A stretch of DNA of 39,927 nucleotides from a virus: the IMG/VR virus record IMGVR_UViG_3300007640_000075, positions 1 through 39,927 of that record; one strand, given 5' to 3'. Below, piece by piece: positions 37,895-39,927 of the stretch. The notes beneath the pieces are model-generated. The model was not told the DNA's origin. It saw nothing but the letters and a program-made list of their open reading frames with translations, and ran no database searches. Numbering within the stretch: the first letter of the stretch is position 1; each line of letters begins with the position of its first letter. The position numbers and the translations under genes were made by a program.

Positions 37895-39927
37895 CTACTG
37901 ATCGCGCGTGTCCCCGAACGCCCGGCGCGAGAACAGCAGATCGCGCGTCTTGAAGTCGCCTTGCTCCAAGCCCTGCCACACGTTGGACGCCGTGCCGACG
38001 CCCTGACCGAGCGGCAGACCGAAGGTGTAGCCGGCAAGCTCGGCGGCGCGCTTCGCCATGAGCCGGCCTTCCACATCCTCGCCGCGAGCGAGCTTATTGC
38101 CGTCCTGCACGAGACGTGTGGCAAGCTCGCCGAACCGGGCGAGCGGCGACATCTGGTAGGCGAGCCCGCTATCGAGCGCGCCGCCAATGTCGCGCACGAG
38201 CGGCAGGGACATCATCGGGTAGAGCGACGCCTTGCGGAACGCCCACCACGCCCAGCCCTCATCGTCGTCCTTCCATTTGCCCACGAGCGCGTCGGCCATG
38301 ATCGCCGGCACGATGACGAGGAACACGGATCGCGCGAGCAGATGCGGGATGTCCTCGTATTCGCCGTCACGCATCATAATCCGGGTATCCCGGCCGAGCG
38401 CGCGCAACCTGTTATAGTACAGGTTAAAGTACGAGTAGAACATCGTGTAGACTTGCAGGGCTTCGTTTTTGTTGCCCATGATTGAGGAAAGATCTTTAGC
38501 CGCGCCGGACCCCTGCGTCAGGCGCACCGCCCGGTCGCCCGACCGCACCGCGCCGGCCTCGTCGCCGGGATAGGTCGCGAGGTGCTGATTGTACGCACCC
38601 AGCCACGTCGGCATAACCACGGCCCGATCAGCCATGGCGGTGCCCCAGAACGCGAATTGCTTGAACCGATCGACCGCGCCCGTCTTGCCCTCAAGCCTCG
38701 CCAGGGCCGCCCGCACGTCCCGGTCGAGGTTGTTCGTCCGGTCCCTCATCTCCCCAGACTTCGAGGAGATGGCGTCCCACGTTTCGATAGGGTGCCGGAC
38801 GCTCGCCGCCAGCGCTCCACCCATGAACGACGGCTTGACCAACTCCATCGCGTTCGACCATCCGGCAAGCTGTGACAGCGCCGTCGTCAGCCTGAACCCC
38901 ATCGCATACAGGGAGATGTTCGCTCTCGCCCCCGACAGCATGCGCGCGATCGAGGCGTTCGCCGGGGGCTCCCCCCTGTCCTTCGCGATCCTGTCCAGCC
39001 ATTTGTACATCTCCTGGTAGACCGGCCGACCCATCGTCTCGATCAGGGTCCGCTGTAGCGTCGGGTCAGAGATCAGCTTGAGCGTGTCGCGTACCGGCTC
39101 CCGGTGGGTGATATTCTGGATCGCCTTGTCGATATGGCCGGTTAACGCGCGCAGATCCAAAAGGATCGGCCGCGCATAGTTATCGACCCGTTGCTTGGTG
39201 AACCCATGCGCGACCGCGGGCCGGGAGAAGGTGGAGTTGTCGAACGCCGAATCCAAGTCCTTGTCGGCGCGCTGCTGCACGTCGAACGCCTGGGCCGGGT
39301 CGTAGACGATCGGGTAATACCCGCCGGCATACTCCCCGAACGCCGTCTGCACCTTGCGCCGTTCGAGCTTGGGCGGCTCCACGCCGGTCAGCCGCCGTTC
39401 CAGCGCGGCCGTCTCGGGCCAGAAGCTTTCGAGCACGTCCCACATGGATTGCACCCGGTCCCAATCCTCCTTCGTGAGCAGCGACAAGGCGCTGTTCATC
39501 TCGTCCTCGCCGCGGAACGAGTTGGTCGCGGAGGTCTCGCCCTTGAGGATCTTCTGCCGGTTGCTCTCCGTCCCCTGGTTGAGCGCGATGGCGTACAGCT
39601 CCGAGCGCAGGAACGACAGTTCGGGCCGGGCCGGCACCGCCTTGCGCTCGTTCAGATAGCCGGGGTCGAGGCCGTCCAAGATCTCTTTCAGCTTTGCCGA
39701 TACGGCAAGCTGCATCTCGCTCTTGCGGTTCTGAGCATCCACGAATTTCTGGAAGATCACGCGCGTGAACGGGCCGTTGACATCGCCCATGTCGAGCCAG
39801 TCGAACACCTGTTCCATCTTCAACAGGTACGCATCGACGCCTTCGACGCTGTTCTTGAACCGGTCCCAGGCGGTGGCGTTGCGGTACTTCTGCTTCGCTT
39901 TGGGCGGCGTCTTTGCGGCCTGGGCCA
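37895..39927 (-). CDS. Giant polyvalent virion protein, C-terminal part (cut by the right edge)
   Basis: The frame stays open to the window edge; 676 residues are visible. An internal TTG at 39823 is not a convincing start, since coding continues upstream (KYRNATAWDRFKNSVEG). The sequence is mostly helical, with GGYYPIVYDP near the middle, the segment RLTTALSQLAGWSNAMELVKP, YTMFYSYFNLYYNRLRALGRD and one hydrophobic helix (SVFLVIVPAIMADALVG). This resembles the C-terminal region of large phage polyvalent proteins (LPD38-like), which are injected or line the ejection path. It is probably the end of the gene whose start is at the left edge. Confidence 0.72.
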   Translation of the reverse strand, partial: AQAAKTPPKAKQKYRNATAWDRFKNSVEGVDAYLLKMEQVFDWLDMGDVNGPFTRVIFQKFVDAQNRKSEMQLAVSAKLKEILDGLDPGYLNERKAVPARPELSFLRSELYAIALNQGTESNRQKILKGETSATNSFRGEDEMNSALSLLTKEDWDRVQSMWDVLESFWPETAALERRLTGVEPPKLERRKVQTAFGEYAGGYYPIVYDPAQAFDVQQRADKDLDSAFDNSTFSRPAVAHGFTKQRVDNYARPILLDLRALTGHIDKAIQNITHREPVRDTLKLISDPTLQRTLIETMGRPVYQEMYKWLDRIAKDRGEPPANASIARMLSGARANISLYAMGFRLTTALSQLAGWSNAMELVKPSFMGGALAASVRHPIETWDAISSKSGEMRDRTNNLDRDVRAALARLEGKTGAVDRFKQFAFWGTAMADRAVVMPTWLGAYNQHLATYPGDEAGAVRSGDRAVRLTQGSGAAKDLSSIMGNKNEALQVYTMFYSYFNLYYNRLRALGRDTRIMMRDGEYEDIPHLLARSVFLVIVPAIMADALVGKWKDDDEGWAWWAFRKASLYPMMSLPLVRDIGGALDSGLAYQMSPLARFGELATRLVQDGNKLARGEDVEGRLMAKRAAELAGYTFGLPLGQGVGTASNVWQGLEQGDFKTRDLLFSRRAFGDTRDQ

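Noticed and set aside
1-39927. Direct terminal repeat between window ends
   Set aside because: The first and last tens of bases share no sequence; the ends look like an arbitrary cut.
1-39927. Phage-encoded single-subunit RNA polymerase explaining the GGGACCA motif
   Set aside because: No protein in the window shows polymerase motifs; it could only lie outside the window.

Overview
The window is almost certainly part of a tailed-phage genome with a short-tailed (podovirus) virion. It carries a small and a large terminase subunit, a T7-type head-to-tail connector portal, a scaffold, a major capsid protein with a Bbp16-type cement protein as in Bordetella phage BPP-1 relatives, gp11/gp12-type tail adaptor and nozzle proteins, a gp13-like and a gp14-like internal virion protein, a wall hydrolase of the ejection apparatus and a giant polyvalent virion protein. 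High GC content and the protein flavour (Ala/Arg-rich, Sec-type signal peptides ending in ALAQ) suggest an alphaproteobacterial host, possibly Hyphomicrobiales; this is inference only. No integrase, reverse transcriptase or RNA polymerase gene was seen. The window cuts one gene at each end, so it is a slice or an arbitrarily opened circle.

Layout. (1) 1-20861, minus strand: the late/virion operon, transcribed right to left: wHTH-like protein, an 80-aa protein, TerS, small proteins, tailspike, TerL, fibre-like secreted proteins, portal, Bbp19-like protein, scaffold, capsid, cement, tail adaptor, tail nozzle, gp13-like, gp14-like, transglycosylase/peptidase, then the start of the next gene at the left edge. 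(2) 21138-23053, minus: small accessory genes including an Acb2/Tad1-like anti-defence candidate and an HNH endonuclease. (3) 23054-23514: an AT-rich divergent control region, a candidate origin. (4) 23515-26949, plus: early genes with a CHC2-Toprim-VapE primase/helicase. (5) 27234-28860: serine resolvase, then a ParA plus ribbon-helix-helix partition pair framed by 8-bp iterons. (6) 29019-31781, minus: HTH regulator, SF2 helicase, VRR-NUC nuclease and small proteins. (7) 31876-34918, plus: RecE-like exonuclease, RecT annealing protein and small proteins. (8) 34915-37815, minus: lysis and accessory cassette (HTH protein, secreted peptide, N-acetylmuramidase, 3-TM holin, membrane proteins). (9) 37895-right edge, minus: the C-terminal part of the giant virion protein.

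How it fits together: the partition pair, iterons, resolvase and self-contained primase/helicase, without an integrase, point to a phage that can persist as a plasmid (phage-plasmid). The early region is tied together by two shared DNA motifs: an inverted repeat TTGAC-N5-GTCAA beside three early promoter regions (one of them in front of the HTH regulator gene), and a leader element with core TGGGACCA found 0-25 nt upstream of twelve start codons. These two motifs, with the iteron-flanked partition cassette, are the least explained parts of the window.
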